Positions 1 to 8,855 of a stretch of DNA of 50,861 bases are shown one piece after another. Every line of letters starts with the position of its first letter. The stretch's first letter is position 1. The notes beneath the pieces are model-generated. The model saw only the letters and a list, made by a program, of their open reading frames with translations, was not told where the DNA came from and did no database searches. This DNA comes from an uncultured Bacteroidales bacterium (lineage in GTDB: Bacteria; Bacteroidota; Bacteroidia; Bacteroidales; UBA932), in NCBI GenBank assembly GCA_946410455.1, contig CAMKAJ010000016.1, positions 1 through 50,861 of the forward strand, given 5' to 3'. Both the position numbers and the translations under genes were made by a program.

Positions 1-16
1 GGGCGGTTTGGGGACT

Positions 17-124
17 TCCACCCGTTAGAGTACGTTCGTGCTGGGCGAACCGCAATTTGCCTGCACGTAAAAACATGCAGGCAAAATCCATAAACGAGTG
101 ATTATCGGTAACTTACGCGCCAGG
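17..124 (+). repeat. 108-bp intergenic element, copy A (half copy)
   Basis: Seen: central palindrome TTTGCCTGCA (56-65) / TGCAGGCAAA (76-85), then a right arm nearly identical to copy D and ending in GCGCCAGG (117-124). The distance from core to right end is 68 bases, as in copy D. The left arm (about 17-55) is not recognisable; it holds only a small GTTCG/CGAAC hairpin (34-50). The right end directly abuts the hemW stop codon, which on the minus strand reads TAG then CCTGGCGC. Confidence 0.75.
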
Positions 125-1291
125 CTAGATAAGGGAGGAGATGATGTCGTCGGCGGTGAACCAACTGTCTTCCGGGATACGGAGATTGCCGGGCTGGCCG
201 GCAATGACGGGGGCTGGCTGGCCGGCAATCAGGTCTGCAGGGATACCGTCGGAGGTGCGGAGGCCGAGCATGATGCGTTCTTCGCGAATTTCTTCTTCGG
301 TCAATTCTTCACTGCTGGATGTCCAGCCGCTCAGAAGCTCGCTGTTCCAGCTGCGGATATCACAGTCGGTGGAGAGCCGTCCGGCGTTACTGGGCCGCAG
401 CGGCGAAGCCGCGAGAATGGACGTAGCCGAATGGCCTCCACCGACGGCTTCCGCGCTGCTGGGGCAGGAAGCAGGCGCGCCCGCTGAGCGGCAGCGAAGC
501 GAGTGGGCACCTGGACCTAATCCAACGTAAGGTGCTCGGGTCCAATAGGCGGAGTTATGGATGGCTCGGCGGCCGGGAAGGGCCCAGTTGGAGATCTCGT
601 AATGCTCGTAGCCGGCAGCGGCAAACGCGCGACACAAAAAAGAGTATTGCGCGGCGCACTCTTCATCAGAAAGCTCAACATACTTACCCTCGCGGGCCAT
701 ACGGCCTAGCGCACTCCCCTCCTCTACAGACAGTTGGTAGGCAGAAATATGCTCCGGACGCCACCCCAGCAACTCCATGACAGTTGCCTGTAGCATATCG
801 CGCCCCATCCCGCCTACACCAAAAATGACATCCACGCTGATATTATCAAAGCCAGCCTCCCTCAGCAGCCGGAAAGCCCGGCGGGCGCGGACAGCATCGT
901 GCCTGCGGTTCATCCATCGCAGCATTCCGTCGTCCAGGGACTGCACTCCCATACTCACCCGGTTCACGCCGATAACCTTTAGCCCTGCAGCATACTCCGA
1001 CGTAATATCATCCGGATTAACCTCTACGGTCCACTCATCGTAACTGCGTGATCCACAAGCATCTGCAATACGCCCCAATGCAAAAGGAGGCAGCACCGAC
1101 GGGGTGCCGCCTCCTATATAGAGGGTGTTTACTGCGGAGGTCTCTGCAATCTCTGAAGACCTGCGGTGAGCCTCGGCGCAGACTTCGTCCACGTACGTCT
1201 GCATCTGCTCCGCCTCCGGGCACACTCGCTCGGAATAGAAGTCGCAGTACGTACAAAAACTCTTACAAAACGGTACGTGAACGTAGATCAT
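125..1291 (-). CDS. hemW: Radical SAM heme chaperone HemW (oxygen-independent coproporphyrinogen oxidase-like)
   Basis: The 388-residue protein starts with the radical SAM CxxxCxxC motif at Cys9, Cys13 and Cys16 (FCKSFCTYC), followed by the SAM-binding glycine motif YIGGGTPS (58-65) and, near 258-264, the HemW signature GLGPGAHS. HemW proteins are cytosolic [4Fe-4S] SAM enzymes thought to deliver heme to client proteins; this assignment is from the family, and true coproporphyrinogen dehydrogenase (HemN) is less likely given the length and lack of the longer N-terminus. Odd: about 45 residues (265-310), rich in Ser, Ala, Gly and Pro, interrupt the normally short link between GPGAHS and the RSWN motif. 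The C-terminal region also carries a tandem IAGQP duplication (355-366). It is the last gene of a probable nadE-led unit, 27 bases after the upstream gene, and ends exactly where a repeat element begins. Confidence 0.88.
   Translation of the reverse strand: MIYVHVPFCKSFCTYCDFYSERVCPEAEQMQTYVDEVCAEAHRRSSEIAETSAVNTLYIGGGTPSVLPPFALGRIADACGSRSYDEWTVEVNPDDITSEYAAGLKVIGVNRVSMGVQSLDDGMLRWMNRRHDAVRARRAFRLLREAGFDNISVDVIFGVGGMGRDMLQATVMELLGWRPEHISAYQLSVEEGSALGRMAREGKYVELSDEECAAQYSFLCRAFAAAGYEHYEISNWALPGRRAIHNSAYWTRAPYVGLGPGAHSLRCRSAGAPASCPSSAEAVGGGHSATSILAASPLRPSNAGRLSTDCDIRSWNSELLSGWTSSSEELTEEEIREERIMLGLRTSDGIPADLIAGQPAPVIAGQPGNLRIPEDSWFTADDIISSLI
362..499 (-). repeat. In-frame insertion inside hemW containing a GC-rich hairpin
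   Basis: These bases encode about residues 265-310 of HemW, an extra segment relative to the usual family layout. On the plus strand it contains the perfect hairpin GCGGC-GAA-GCCGC (400-412) and a second imperfect inverted pair around 479-509. It keeps the reading frame. It resembles the idea of a palindromic element tolerated inside a gene, but no second copy was found in this window, so its status as a repeat is inferred. Confidence 0.4.
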
Positions 1292-1318
1292 TGGCCAAAG
1301 GGATTAAGGAGCGGAGCG

Positions 1319-2233
1319 CTATCGAAGCAGCAATTCTGCACCTCCCAACTTAGCCTGCGTAGTAAACGCCTCAACCGTATAAATACCCTTGCTGAACGAA
1401 GGAATATTGTTCACGTAAATACTGAGCTCAACCTCCTGCCCCTGATAATCGACTTCACGCGAAGCGGTGGCGGCAAGAGTCTCCTCGCCAAGCACGAAGC
1501 TGGTGCCACGGCCGTCGTCGAGCAAATTGCCCTCGGGATCCTTCACGCGTACATACACACGCACCGGACCGGGCTCGGCAAGAGCATTCTCTACAAGGCT
1601 CAGCGTCACGAGCAGACGGGCCACGTTCTTGCTGCGGTCTATCTGCTTGCCGGCGTTATTGTAAGCCTCCATACGTATGCCGCGAGCCTTGATAACGGAA
1701 CCCGTAACAACCTTGCCAGTAAGGTCTTCCACCTGTGCGGTAAGTTCTTCGTTGAGCTTGCGGTGCTCGGCAGCCTCGCGACGCGCGTTGGCAGCGTCCA
1801 CGGTAAGCTTGTGGTTGAGCTGATTGAGGGAGTCTATCTGAACAATGTAGCCGCGCATAATTGAACGCAGTGTGCCGAGTTCCTTCTCGTACTGACGCAT
1901 CTTCACGCGATTGGTAGCCTCGGTCTTCTTGATTCGCTCTACCAGCTGAGCCACTTCTTCGCGGGAAGAATCGAGCTGAAGATTTATGGCGTCGTAGTCT
2001 GAAGACAAAGATTCGTAATCGCTCTGAAGGGCTACAATCTGCGCCGTAAGTTCCTGCTTCTCAATATTGAGCTCGCTTACGAGCGTATTCTTCTGGTAAA
2101 GTACATAAGCAAGAGTAGCGCCCAGGCACACAGCAACGACTATCATGATAATCATCACCGTCTTGGGACCTCCATTCTGCTTACGCTCGCGCTCGCGGCG
2201 TTCTATTCTCTCGAGGGGATCTTCTCTTTCCAT
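1319..2233 (-). CDS. Membrane-anchored coiled-coil protein, function unknown
   Basis: The 304-residue protein has a strongly charged N-terminal tail (about 1-25, rich in Glu and Arg), one transmembrane helix (about 26-48, TVMIIMIVVAVCLGATLAYV), a long heptad-like coiled coil (about 50-170) and a C-terminal region of beta character (about 175-300) containing VRVYVRVKDPEGNLL and a short YTVEAF-type end. The topology suggested is N-terminus in the cytosol with coiled coil and C-terminal domain in the periplasm. I do not recognise a named family; similar coiled-coil proteins of unknown function occur in Bacteroidales. It lies 59 bases after the aminopeptidase gene and 27 bases before hemW on the same strand, so it is probably co-transcribed with them. 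No catalytic motif is visible. Confidence 0.75.
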   Translation of the reverse strand: MEREDPLERIERRERERKQNGGPKTVMIIMIVVAVCLGATLAYVLYQKNTLVSELNIEKQELTAQIVALQSDYESLSSDYDAINLQLDSSREEVAQLVERIKKTEATNRVKMRQYEKELGTLRSIMRGYIVQIDSLNQLNHKLTVDAANARREAAEHRKLNEELTAQVEDLTGKVVTGSVIKARGIRMEAYNNAGKQIDRSKNVARLLVTLSLVENALAEPGPVRVYVRVKDPEGNLLDDGRGTSFVLGEETLAATASREVDYQGQEVELSIYVNNIPSFSKGIYTVEAFTTQAKLGGAELLLR

Positions 2234-2292
2234 CTTATCAATTATTAAATTTATACTGAATCGCGTTTACTTGCCAAAACCGTACCTTCGGT

Positions 2293-4107
2293 TCAGCGGG
2301 CAAAAATAGCAATTTTCTTGCACTTAGCATCAAGCCAGGCAGCTGTTTCGGGGTCGAGCAGGGGGCTAAGTACAGCCAGCACCCGCGAATGATACTCGTT
2401 CAGCCACTCAATCTCCTCTCTGTCAAGCAATTCCGGCATCAGCGCCGAAGTATCGAAGGGGCAAAGCGTAAGCGGCTCGAATCCCAGCCAGCGCCCGAAT
2501 TCATTCTCGCCCCGGGGCACGCAGAGCAGCAGGTTCTCGTGACGCACGCCGTGCTGCCCCTCGCGGTAGATTCCGGGCTCGTCGGAGATAATCATTCCGG
2601 GCTCCAGCGGCACGGGGTTAAGGTTTTGGCGCACATCCTGAGGCCCCTCGTGAACGCCCAGGAACCAGCCCACGCCGTGCCCGGTGCCGTGCCCGAAGTT
2701 ACGGCGGCTGCGCCACAGAGGGCCGCGAGCCAGGGCATCCAGCCTGCAACCTGGAGTACCCTCGGGGAACACCGTCATCGCAAGGTCTATATGCCCCTTG
2801 AGCACAAGGGTGTAGTCTTCTTTCTCCAGCTCGCTGCACTCCCCCAGCGGAACGGTACGGGTGATATCCGTGGTACCGTCCAGGTACTGCCCGCCGGAGT
2901 CGCAAAGATACAGGCCGCGAGCCTCCAGCACAGGAGCGCCGCTCTGCGGAGTCACATAATGCGGGAGAGCGGCACCAGGCCCGAAAGCAGAGATTGTCTC
3001 GAAGCTATCGCCCTGATACTTATCGCATTGAGCACGGAAGTCGCGCAGCTTCACAGATGCATCCCACTCGCTAACTATGCGGTCTGCCCGCAGCGCTTTC
3101 TCCAGCCAGCAGAGGAAGCGCACCATCGCCACTCCGTCTCGCACGTGCGCCTCGCGCATTCCTTCTATCTCTATGGGGTTCTTGACTGCCTTGGCATGGC
3201 GCACCGGCGTAGGGCCGCAGAGCAGCTCCACGCCCGAGGCACGCAAGTCGCTGTAGAGCTGGTAGTTAAGAGTGGTATCATCGACGCAGACCTTCATTCC
3301 GCCGGCCGACTGCAGGAACTCCTCCAGCCCGGTGTAAGGCTCCAGGCTCACTCCGTCCGAGGCCAGCTCTGCGAAGCTCCGCTCCGAATCGGGGTCCTCC
3401 ACTTCGTCTTTGAGCACGAACCAGAACGCGCCGTCCATAGTAACGAGCAAGTAGCTGATGACCAACGGATTGTACTCGATGTCGGAGGCCCTCACGTTGA
3501 GCGTCCAGGCAATCTCGTCGAGGGCCGTGAGGAGGATGCCGTCGCAGCCCCTGGAGGCGCAGAAATCGCGCAGCATCTGCAGCTTATCGGCATGCGAGAC
3601 TCCGGGATCAACGGTGATGACCGGAGTTTGCGGCACCGGCGGGCGGTCCGACCAGAGGCGGTCCATAAAATCAGGGGCGCTCACAAAATCGGGAGTGGCA
3701 CCGGAGCCTGAGAAAGCCGCTTCTATCTGCCGCACGAAATCCAGCGGCGTGGTGGCGCCGTCGATTGCAAGCACTGGGTCGGAGCTTTCCGCAAACGTAG
3801 ATGCAAGCCACTCTGGGATAAGCACTTGCTCCGGCACGCGGGTCTTATGGAGCTCCACTCCCGTGCCTTCCAGCTGGGCGTTTGCCTGGATGAAGTAGCG
3901 GGTATCGGTCCAGAGTCCCGCATGGTCGGCAGTCACCACCACCTCCGCCGCCTCTCCGGTAAAGCCGGTGAGCCAGCGAATCTGCTTGTAGCGCTCGGAG
4001 GGATACTCACTGCCGTGAGGATCAGAGCCGGTAAGTATCACGGCGTCCCAATCGCGCGCCCTCATGAGGGAACGCAGGGCAGCTATGCGTTCTGCGTAAA
4101 TATTCAT
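2293..4107 (-). CDS. Xaa-Pro aminopeptidase, peptidase family M24B (long, three-domain form)
   Basis: The 604-residue product has the length and layout of long aminopeptidase P enzymes: two creatinase-like N-terminal domains (about 5-310) and a C-terminal pita-bread catalytic domain. Visible dinuclear metal ligand motifs are DGTTDITRT (about 409-417), the histidine motif HGTGHGVG (about 472-480), DEPGIY (about 508-513) and RHENL (about 521-525). The family removes an N-terminal residue preceding proline from peptides, here probably in the cytosol because no signal peptide is seen. Its ATG overlaps the TGA of nadE by four bases (ATGA), indicating translational coupling. The start is well fixed by this overlap and by the conserved YAERIAALRSLM opening. 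Confidence 0.93.
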   Translation of the reverse strand: MNIYAERIAALRSLMRARDWDAVILTGSDPHGSEYPSERYKQIRWLTGFTGEAAEVVVTADHAGLWTDTRYFIQANAQLEGTGVELHKTRVPEQVLIPEWLASTFAESSDPVLAIDGATTPLDFVRQIEAAFSGSGATPDFVSAPDFMDRLWSDRPPVPQTPVITVDPGVSHADKLQMLRDFCASRGCDGILLTALDEIAWTLNVRASDIEYNPLVISYLLVTMDGAFWFVLKDEVEDPDSERSFAELASDGVSLEPYTGLEEFLQSAGGMKVCVDDTTLNYQLYSDLRASGVELLCGPTPVRHAKAVKNPIEIEGMREAHVRDGVAMVRFLCWLEKALRADRIVSEWDASVKLRDFRAQCDKYQGDSFETISAFGPGAALPHYVTPQSGAPVLEARGLYLCDSGGQYLDGTTDITRTVPLGECSELEKEDYTLVLKGHIDLAMTVFPEGTPGCRLDALARGPLWRSRRNFGHGTGHGVGWFLGVHEGPQDVRQNLNPVPLEPGMIISDEPGIYREGQHGVRHENLLLCVPRGENEFGRWLGFEPLTLCPFDTSALMPELLDREEIEWLNEYHSRVLAVLSPLLDPETAAWLDAKCKKIAIFAR

Positions 4108-4838
4108 AGCTCAGAAGGAACGAAGCTTGGGATATGTAGAATCTCGGTCTTGAAGAGGTTGCGGCTGTGCATCCTGTCTATCTTCTCTTTAACATCCGGG
4201 TCGTCGCATACGCCCTCGCGGATATAGCGGTCGAGGGCGGCGTAGGTAAAACCGAACTTGGCCTCGTCTGGGCAGGAGCCGGGCAGCCCGTCGTCGGGGG
4301 TCTTGTCTACCCAGCGCGACGGAAGGCCGAGCGCATGCCCGATGCCGAGCACCTCACGCACACAGAGCCGGCCCAGAGGGGCGAAGGAACCAGCGGCGTC
4401 GCCATAGAGCGTGGCATAGCCTATGTAGTCCTCGCTCAGGTTGCAGGTATTGGCCACCATGCCGTTGAGCGACTGCGCGGCCGCATAAAGCATGGTCATG
4501 CGGATGCGCGGGGGGATGTTCTGCAGAGTCTGTATGGTGAAGCCATCAGGCAACAGGGCTCCCAACGCATCGCACTCCGCCTCTATCTTCCCGATGGGAA
4601 AACAGAAGTATCTTATACCCAGGTATTTGCATATCTCGTCGGCATCGTTCAGACTCTGGCCGTCGGCAGGCATGGCAATGCCAACGACCCTCTCGGGGCC
4701 CAGAGCCTCGGCGCACAGGGCGGCAGTCACGGTGCTGTCTTTACCGCCGCTCATTCCTATCACTGCGCTGCAGCCCGGACCGTTGGCGGCAAACCAGTCC
4801 CGGATCCACGCTACGCATTCAGCTTTTAACTTCTTCAT
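4104..4838 (-). CDS. nadE: NH3-dependent NAD+ synthetase
   Basis: The 244-residue protein carries the PP-loop ATP pyrophosphatase motif SGGKDS (about 30-35) near the N-terminus and the later motifs TCNLSEDYIGY and DEAKFGF/TYAALDRYI expected in NadE. It is of the short type lacking the glutaminase (nitrilase) domain, so ammonia rather than glutamine is the expected nitrogen donor. It makes NAD+ from nicotinic acid adenine dinucleotide in the cytosol. It is the first gene of the minus-strand unit; a TATATTTG box lies 22 bases upstream. The gene is divergent from the ribosomal block that starts at rplC. Confidence 0.93.
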   Translation of the reverse strand: MKKLKAECVAWIRDWFAANGPGCSAVIGMSGGKDSTVTAALCAEALGPERVVGIAMPADGQSLNDADEICKYLGIRYFCFPIGKIEAECDALGALLPDGFTIQTLQNIPPRIRMTMLYAAAQSLNGMVANTCNLSEDYIGYATLYGDAAGSFAPLGRLCVREVLGIGHALGLPSRWVDKTPDDGLPGSCPDEAKFGFTYAALDRYIREGVCDDPDVKEKIDRMHSRNLFKTEILHIPSFVPSEL

Positions 4839-4859
4839 ATCGAGTAATTTTCGCTACCA

Positions 4860-4888
4860 CAAATATAAATAATACTTTGTAAATCAAA
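4860..4888 (-). promoter_or_regulatory. Probable promoter of the nadE unit
   Basis: Read on the minus strand, TATATTTG (4860-4867) matches the Bacteroidetes -7 consensus TAnnTTTG. A TTTG lies at 4885-4888, with a 17-base spacer, slightly shorter than the usual 19-21. The implied leader before the nadE ATG is short, about 15 bases. Confidence 0.5.
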
Positions 4889-4906
4889 AAATTAGTTGTA
4901 TCTTTG
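4876..4906 (+). promoter_or_regulatory. Promoter of the rplC-rpsC operon
   Basis: TTTG (4876-4879), a 19-base spacer and TATCTTTG (4899-4906) match the Bacteroidetes sigma-ABfr consensus. The predicted transcript start is near 4911-4913, leaving a leader of about 55 bases before the rplC ATG. Confidence 0.85.
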
Positions 4907-4910
4907 CAGC

Positions 4911-4929
4911 CCGCAAAAATGTGTTGCGG
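4911..4929 (+). promoter_or_regulatory. Stem-loop at the 5' end of the rplC leader
   Basis: CCGCAA (4911-4916) pairs perfectly with TTGCGG (4924-4929) across a 7-base loop, starting about where transcription is predicted to begin. A hairpin at the extreme 5' end may stabilise the transcript or bind a ribosomal protein; the sequence does not decide between these. Confidence 0.5.
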
Positions 4930-4966
4930 AGTTTAAAGTATTAAGTATCAATTAATTAACAAACCA

Positions 4967-5593
4967 ATGCCTGGATTAATTGGAAAGAAAATCGGAATGA
5001 CTTCCGTTTTCGGTGCCGACGGTAAGAATATACCGTGCACCGTTATCGAGGCTGGTCCGTGCGTTGTCACGCAGATCCGTACAGCAGAAACCGACGGTTA
5101 CGAGGCTGTACAGCTTGCCTATGACGAAACCACCGAAAAGCACGCCAGCGCGCCTCTGAAGGGGCATTTCAAAAAGGCCGGTACCACTCCCAAGCGCAAG
5201 CTCGTAGAATTCCCTATGGATTTCGCGCAGGAGCTCAAGCTCGGTGACGTTCTCAAGGTAGAGGATGTCATCAACGAGGGCGTAAGCTTCGTGGATGTTA
5301 TCGGTACATCTAAGGGTAAAGGGTTCCAGGGCGTCGTGCATCGTCACGGCTTCGCCGGTGTAGGTGGAAAGACCCACGGCCAGCACAACCGCCTTCGTCA
5401 CCCCGGTTCTATGGGAGCATCATCCTGGCCTTCCCGCGTACTTCCCGGTATGCGCATGGCCGGCCACATGGGCAATGTCCGTATTAAGGTGTTCAACCTC
5501 AAGGTTGTGAAGGTTCTCCCAGAGAACAATCTTATCGTTGTCAAGGGTTCCGTTCCCGGGGCCAGAGGTTCTTATGTAATTTTGGAGGCTTAA
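4967..5593 (+). CDS. rplC: 50S ribosomal protein L3
   Basis: The 208-residue product opens with [14 protein letters not shown] and contains the conserved [13 protein letters not shown] and [18 protein letters not shown] core, all typical of bacterial L3, which binds 23S rRNA early in 50S assembly; the central loop reaches the peptidyl transferase centre. It is the first gene of this block and directly follows a strong promoter. Unusually, rpsJ (S10), which normally precedes rplC, is not present upstream; nadE lies there on the opposite strand. Confidence 0.98.
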   Translation: MPGLIGKKIGMTSVFGADGKNIPCTVIEAGPCVVTQIRTAETDGYEAVQLAYDETTEKHASAPLKGHFKKAGTTPKRKLVEFPMDFAQELKLGDVLKVEDVINEGVSFVDVIGTSKGKGFQGVVHRHGFAGVGGKTHGQHNRLRHPGSMGASSWPSRVLPGMRMAGHMGNVRIKVFNLKVVKVLPENNLIVVKGSVPGARGSYVILEA

Positions 5594-5597
5594 GAGT

Positions 5598-6221
5598 ATG
5601 GAACTTGCAGTTTTGAAAATAGACGGTACCCAGTCCGGCAAGAATGTCACTCTCGACGAGAAAGTCTTCGGTATCACCCCGAACGACCACGCCATCTATC
5701 TGGACGTAGTTCAGTACCTTGCAAACCAGCGTCATGGCAATGCCAAGACCAAGGACCGCAGCGAAATCGCTCACAGCACCAAGAAACTCGGACGCCAGAA
5801 GGGCGGCGGCGGCGCACGCCACGGCTCCCTCAAGGCCAACATATTTGTAGGCGGTGGCCGCGTATTCGGCCCGGTGCCCCGTTTCTATCACAACAAGCTC
5901 AACAAGAAGGTCAAGAAGCTTGCCCGCTTCTCCGCTCTCAGCTACAAAGCCCAGGAGAATGCGATTATCATGCTCGAGCCCTTCAAGATGGAAGCCCCCA
6001 AGACCAAGGAGCTCCTCGGCATCGTAAAGGCCATCAAGGCCGGCGAGCGCAAGGTGCTCATCGTGCTTCCCCAGAATTCTGACAATATCTTTCTTTCATC
6101 CCGCAATCTCCAGCAGGTCAAGGTCATCACAGTTGACGAGATCAACACCTACGCTATCATGAACGCCAATTGCCTGGTACTCATCGACGGCGTACAGGAT
6201 ATCCTGGCAGAGAGAGCATAA
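5598..6221 (+). CDS. rplD: 50S ribosomal protein L4
   Basis: The 207-residue protein has the L4 exit-tunnel loop region (residues about 45-95) with [18 protein letters not shown] and [13 protein letters not shown], followed by the globular C-terminal part ending in a [14 protein letters not shown] segment. In some bacteria L4 also represses its own operon; no evidence for that is visible here beyond the leader hairpin. It starts 4 bases after the rplC stop. Confidence 0.98.
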   Translation: MELAVLKIDGTQSGKNVTLDEKVFGITPNDHAIYLDVVQYLANQRHGNAKTKDRSEIAHSTKKLGRQKGGGGARHGSLKANIFVGGGRVFGPVPRFYHNKLNKKVKKLARFSALSYKAQENAIIMLEPFKMEAPKTKELLGIVKAIKAGERKVLIVLPQNSDNIFLSSRNLQQVKVITVDEINTYAIMNANCLVLIDGVQDILAERA

Positions 6222-6233
6222 AAGCACAAGAAG

Positions 6234-6524
6234 ATGGGAATCATTATTAAGCCAATCGTAACAGAGAAGTTGACGGCTCAGGGCGAAAAGTTGAACCGTT
6301 ACGGCTTTATCGTTGATCGTAAGGCCAACAAGCTTCAGATTAAAGACGCGGTGGAGAAGATGTACAACGTTACCGTCACCGACGTCAACACAGTCAATTA
6401 TCACGGCAAGCGTAAGAGCCGCTACACCAAGGCTGGTCTCCTTCGCGGTCGTGCCAACCATTTCAAGAAGGCGTACATCACCGTTCAGGGTGAAGACAAG
6501 ATCGACTTCTACGCCAACATCTAA
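6234..6524 (+). CDS. rplW: 50S ribosomal protein L23
   Basis: The 96-residue protein opens with IIIKPIVTEKLT, the typical L23 start, and carries the VNTVNYHGKRKSR stretch of the extended loop. L23 lies at the exit of the polypeptide tunnel and is a docking site for trigger factor and signal recognition particle. It starts 12 bases after rplD in the conserved order. Confidence 0.98.
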   Translation: MGIIIKPIVTEKLTAQGEKLNRYGFIVDRKANKLQIKDAVEKMYNVTVTDVNTVNYHGKRKSRYTKAGLLRGRANHFKKAYITVQGEDKIDFYANI

Positions 6525-6538
6525 GGGAGGAATAAGCT

Positions 6539-7363
6539 ATGGCAGTAAGAAAATTCAAACCGGTAACTCCCGGTCAGCGCAACAAAGTGATCAGCGCCTT
6601 CAGCGAAATCACCGCTAAGAAGCCTCAGAAATCATTGCTTGAGCCTCTCAAGAGCACGGGTGGCCGTAACAACACCGGCCAGATGACCGTTCGCTACATC
6701 GGCGGCGGACACAAGAGGATGTACCGTATCATCGACTTCCTCCGCGACAAGGATGAGTGCACCGCAACCGTTCTGACCATCGAGTATGATCCGAACCGCA
6801 GCGCCCGCATCGCCCTGGTCCAGTATGAGGATGGCGAGAAGAGGTATATCATCGCTCCCGACGGCATCAAGGTAGGACAGGTTATCGCATCCGGAAGCGG
6901 CATCGCTCCCGAGGTCGGCAACTGCCTCCCTCTGAGTGAAATTCCCGTTGGTACTCTTGTTCACAACATCGAACTTCGTCCCGGTCAGGGTGCCGCTATG
7001 GCCCGCAGCGCCGGTACTTCCGCACAGCTCGCCGCCCGCGAGGGCAACCACGCAGTCCTGCGTCTGCCTTCCGGTGAGACCCGTATGGTTCTCGTGAGCT
7101 GCCGCGCTACCGTAGGTGTTGTGTCCAACACAGACCACAACCTCGAATCCCACGGAAAGGCAGGACGCCGCCGCTGGCTCGGCAAGCGCCCCCACAACCG
7201 TGGTGTTGTTATGAACCCTGTCGATCACCCGATGGGTGGTGGTGAAGGACGTGCTTCCGGTGGACATCCTCGTTCACGCAAGGGTCTGCCTGCAAAGGGC
7301 TACAAGACTCGCAACCCGAAGGCCGCTTCCAACAAGTTCATCATTGAGAGAAGAAAGAAATAA
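6539..7363 (+). CDS. rplB: 50S ribosomal protein L2
   Basis: The 274-residue product shows the L2 signatures [32 protein letters not shown] and, near the C-terminus, [14 protein letters not shown], which contains the conserved histidine of the peptidyl transferase region. Length and order match the family. It is 14 bases downstream of rplW. Confidence 0.98.
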   Translation: MAVRKFKPVTPGQRNKVISAFSEITAKKPQKSLLEPLKSTGGRNNTGQMTVRYIGGGHKRMYRIIDFLRDKDECTATVLTIEYDPNRSARIALVQYEDGEKRYIIAPDGIKVGQVIASGSGIAPEVGNCLPLSEIPVGTLVHNIELRPGQGAAMARSAGTSAQLAAREGNHAVLRLPSGETRMVLVSCRATVGVVSNTDHNLESHGKAGRRRWLGKRPHNRGVVMNPVDHPMGGGEGRASGGHPRSRKGLPAKGYKTRNPKAASNKFIIERRKK

Positions 7364-7385
7364 CGGAATAAACACTTAAGAGATT

Positions 7386-7658
7386 ATGAGTCGTTCTTTA
7401 AGAAAAGGTCCCTATATCCAGGAAGCCCTGGAGAAGAGAGTTCTTGCTATGAATGATGGTAGCAAGAAGAAAGAGGTGGTCAAGACCTGGTCTCGCGCCA
7501 GCATGATCTCCCCGGACTTCATCGGCCACACTATCGCCGTTCATAATGGAAACAAGTTTATTCCTGTTTACGTTACTGAGCAGATGGTAGGTCACAAGCT
7601 CGGCGAGTTCGCCCCCACCCGCACATTCAAAGGTCATTCAGGTAACAATAAGAAGTAA
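7386..7658 (+). CDS. rpsS: 30S ribosomal protein S19
   Basis: The 90-residue product starts [10 protein letters not shown] and has the [21 protein letters not shown] core and the C-terminal [14 protein letters not shown] motif, all diagnostic for S19, which forms a complex with S13 in the 30S head near the A-site tRNA. Confidence 0.98.
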   Translation: MSRSLRKGPYIQEALEKRVLAMNDGSKKKEVVKTWSRASMISPDFIGHTIAVHNGNKFIPVYVTEQMVGHKLGEFAPTRTFKGHSGNNKK

Positions 7659-7663
7659 TCACT

Positions 7664-8077
7664 ATGGGAAAGCGTAAAAGACTTATGGCTGAAAGCCTCA
7701 AGGAGGCTAAGAAGGTTACAGCTATTGCAAAGCTGAATGACGTGCCCACTTCGCCCCGCAAGATGCGTCTGGTAGCAGACACCATCCGTGGCAAGGAGGT
7801 CAACCACGCACTCGACCTGCTTAAATTCAGCAAGAGAGAGGCATCTATCCGCCTGGAGAAACTTCTCCGCAGCGCTATCGCCAACTGGGAAGCTAAGAAC
7901 CAGGACAAGGCCAAGGAGCTGGACAACGGCAACGTCTATGTAAAGTCCATCATGGTAGGTCAGGGCCGTACGCTCAAGCGTATCCGCCCGTGCCCTCAGG
8001 GCCGCGCCGGACGTATCCGCAAGCGTTCCAACCACGTGACCGTAGTTCTCGACGTTAAACCTACAACAGCAGAGTAA
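7664..8077 (+). CDS. rplV: 50S ribosomal protein L22
   Basis: The 137-residue protein contains the L22 motifs [17 protein letters not shown] and the C-terminal beta-hairpin region [20 protein letters not shown], which lines the exit tunnel near L4. It begins 5 bases after rpsS and ends just before the rpsC start. Confidence 0.98.
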   Translation: MGKRKRLMAESLKEAKKVTAIAKLNDVPTSPRKMRLVADTIRGKEVNHALDLLKFSKREASIRLEKLLRSAIANWEAKNQDKAKELDNGNVYVKSIMVGQGRTLKRIRPCPQGRAGRIRKRSNHVTVVLDVKPTTAE

Positions 8078-8078
8078 T

Positions 8079-8834
8079 ATGGGACAGAAAACTAATCCTA
8101 TCAGCAACAGAATCGGTATCACCCGTGGTTGGGACTCTAACTGGTGTGGTGGTAACTACGCAGAGAAGATCGCAGAGGACTACAAGATCCGCGAGTATCT
8201 CGGCAACCGTCTTGCAAAGGCCAGCCTGAGCAAGATCGTCATCGAGCGCACGCTGAAGCTCATCACCGTCACCATCTATGCCGCACGCCCCGGTTTCATT
8301 ATCGGCAAGGGCGGCCAGGAGGTCGACAAACTCAAGGAAGAGCTCAAGAAGGTCACCAGCAAGGACATCCAGATCAACATCTTCGAGGTCAAGCGCCCCG
8401 AGGTTGACGCCCACATCGTAGCGGACTCCATCGCCCGCCAGATCGAAGGCCGCGTCAGCTATCGCCGCGCCATCAAGATGGCCATCGCCAACACCATGCG
8501 CGTTGGTGCTGAGGGCATCAAGATTCAGATCGCCGGCCGTGTCGGTGGTGCTGAAATGGCCCGCAGCGAGATGTTCAAGGAGGGTCGTACCCCTCTGCAC
8601 ACTTTCCGTGCAGACATCGACTATGCACTTGCAGTGGCAAATACCAAGGTCGGAACCCTGGGCATCAAGGTTTGGATCTGCAACGGTGAGAAGTACGGCC
8701 GTCAGGACCTCACTCCCGCTGCTCTCGCAGCCGCCAACTCCCAGGCCGCCGGCGCTCCTCGCGGAGACCGCCGTGGTGGCGACCGTCGTGGCCGTGGCGA
8801 CCGTCGTGGTCCCCGCCGCGAAGAGAGGAAGTAA
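8079..8834 (+). CDS. rpsC: 30S ribosomal protein S3
   Basis: The 251-residue protein has the S3 N-terminal motif [12 protein letters not shown], a KH domain with the GxxG loop in [13 protein letters not shown] (about 70-82), and the C-terminal S3 domain with TLGIKVWI. The last 25 residues are an Arg/Gly/Asp-rich tail built on repeats of GDRRG. S3 lies at the mRNA entry site. It is the last gene of this block: a strong terminator follows 21 bases after the stop, so rplP, rpmC, rpsQ and the rest of the usual cluster are not here. Confidence 0.98.
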   Translation: MGQKTNPISNRIGITRGWDSNWCGGNYAEKIAEDYKIREYLGNRLAKASLSKIVIERTLKLITVTIYAARPGFIIGKGGQEVDKLKEELKKVTSKDIQINIFEVKRPEVDAHIVADSIARQIEGRVSYRRAIKMAIANTMRVGAEGIKIQIAGRVGGAEMARSEMFKEGRTPLHTFRADIDYALAVANTKVGTLGIKVWICNGEKYGRQDLTPAALAAANSQAAGAPRGDRRGGDRRGRGDRRGPRREERK

Positions 8835-8855
8835 TCATTACTCCTTGATATGAAG

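Noticed and set aside
2389..3711. A 440-codon open frame opposite the aminopeptidase gene
   Set aside because: It is fully covered by a clear M24 peptidase on the minus strand, and the product has no family features.
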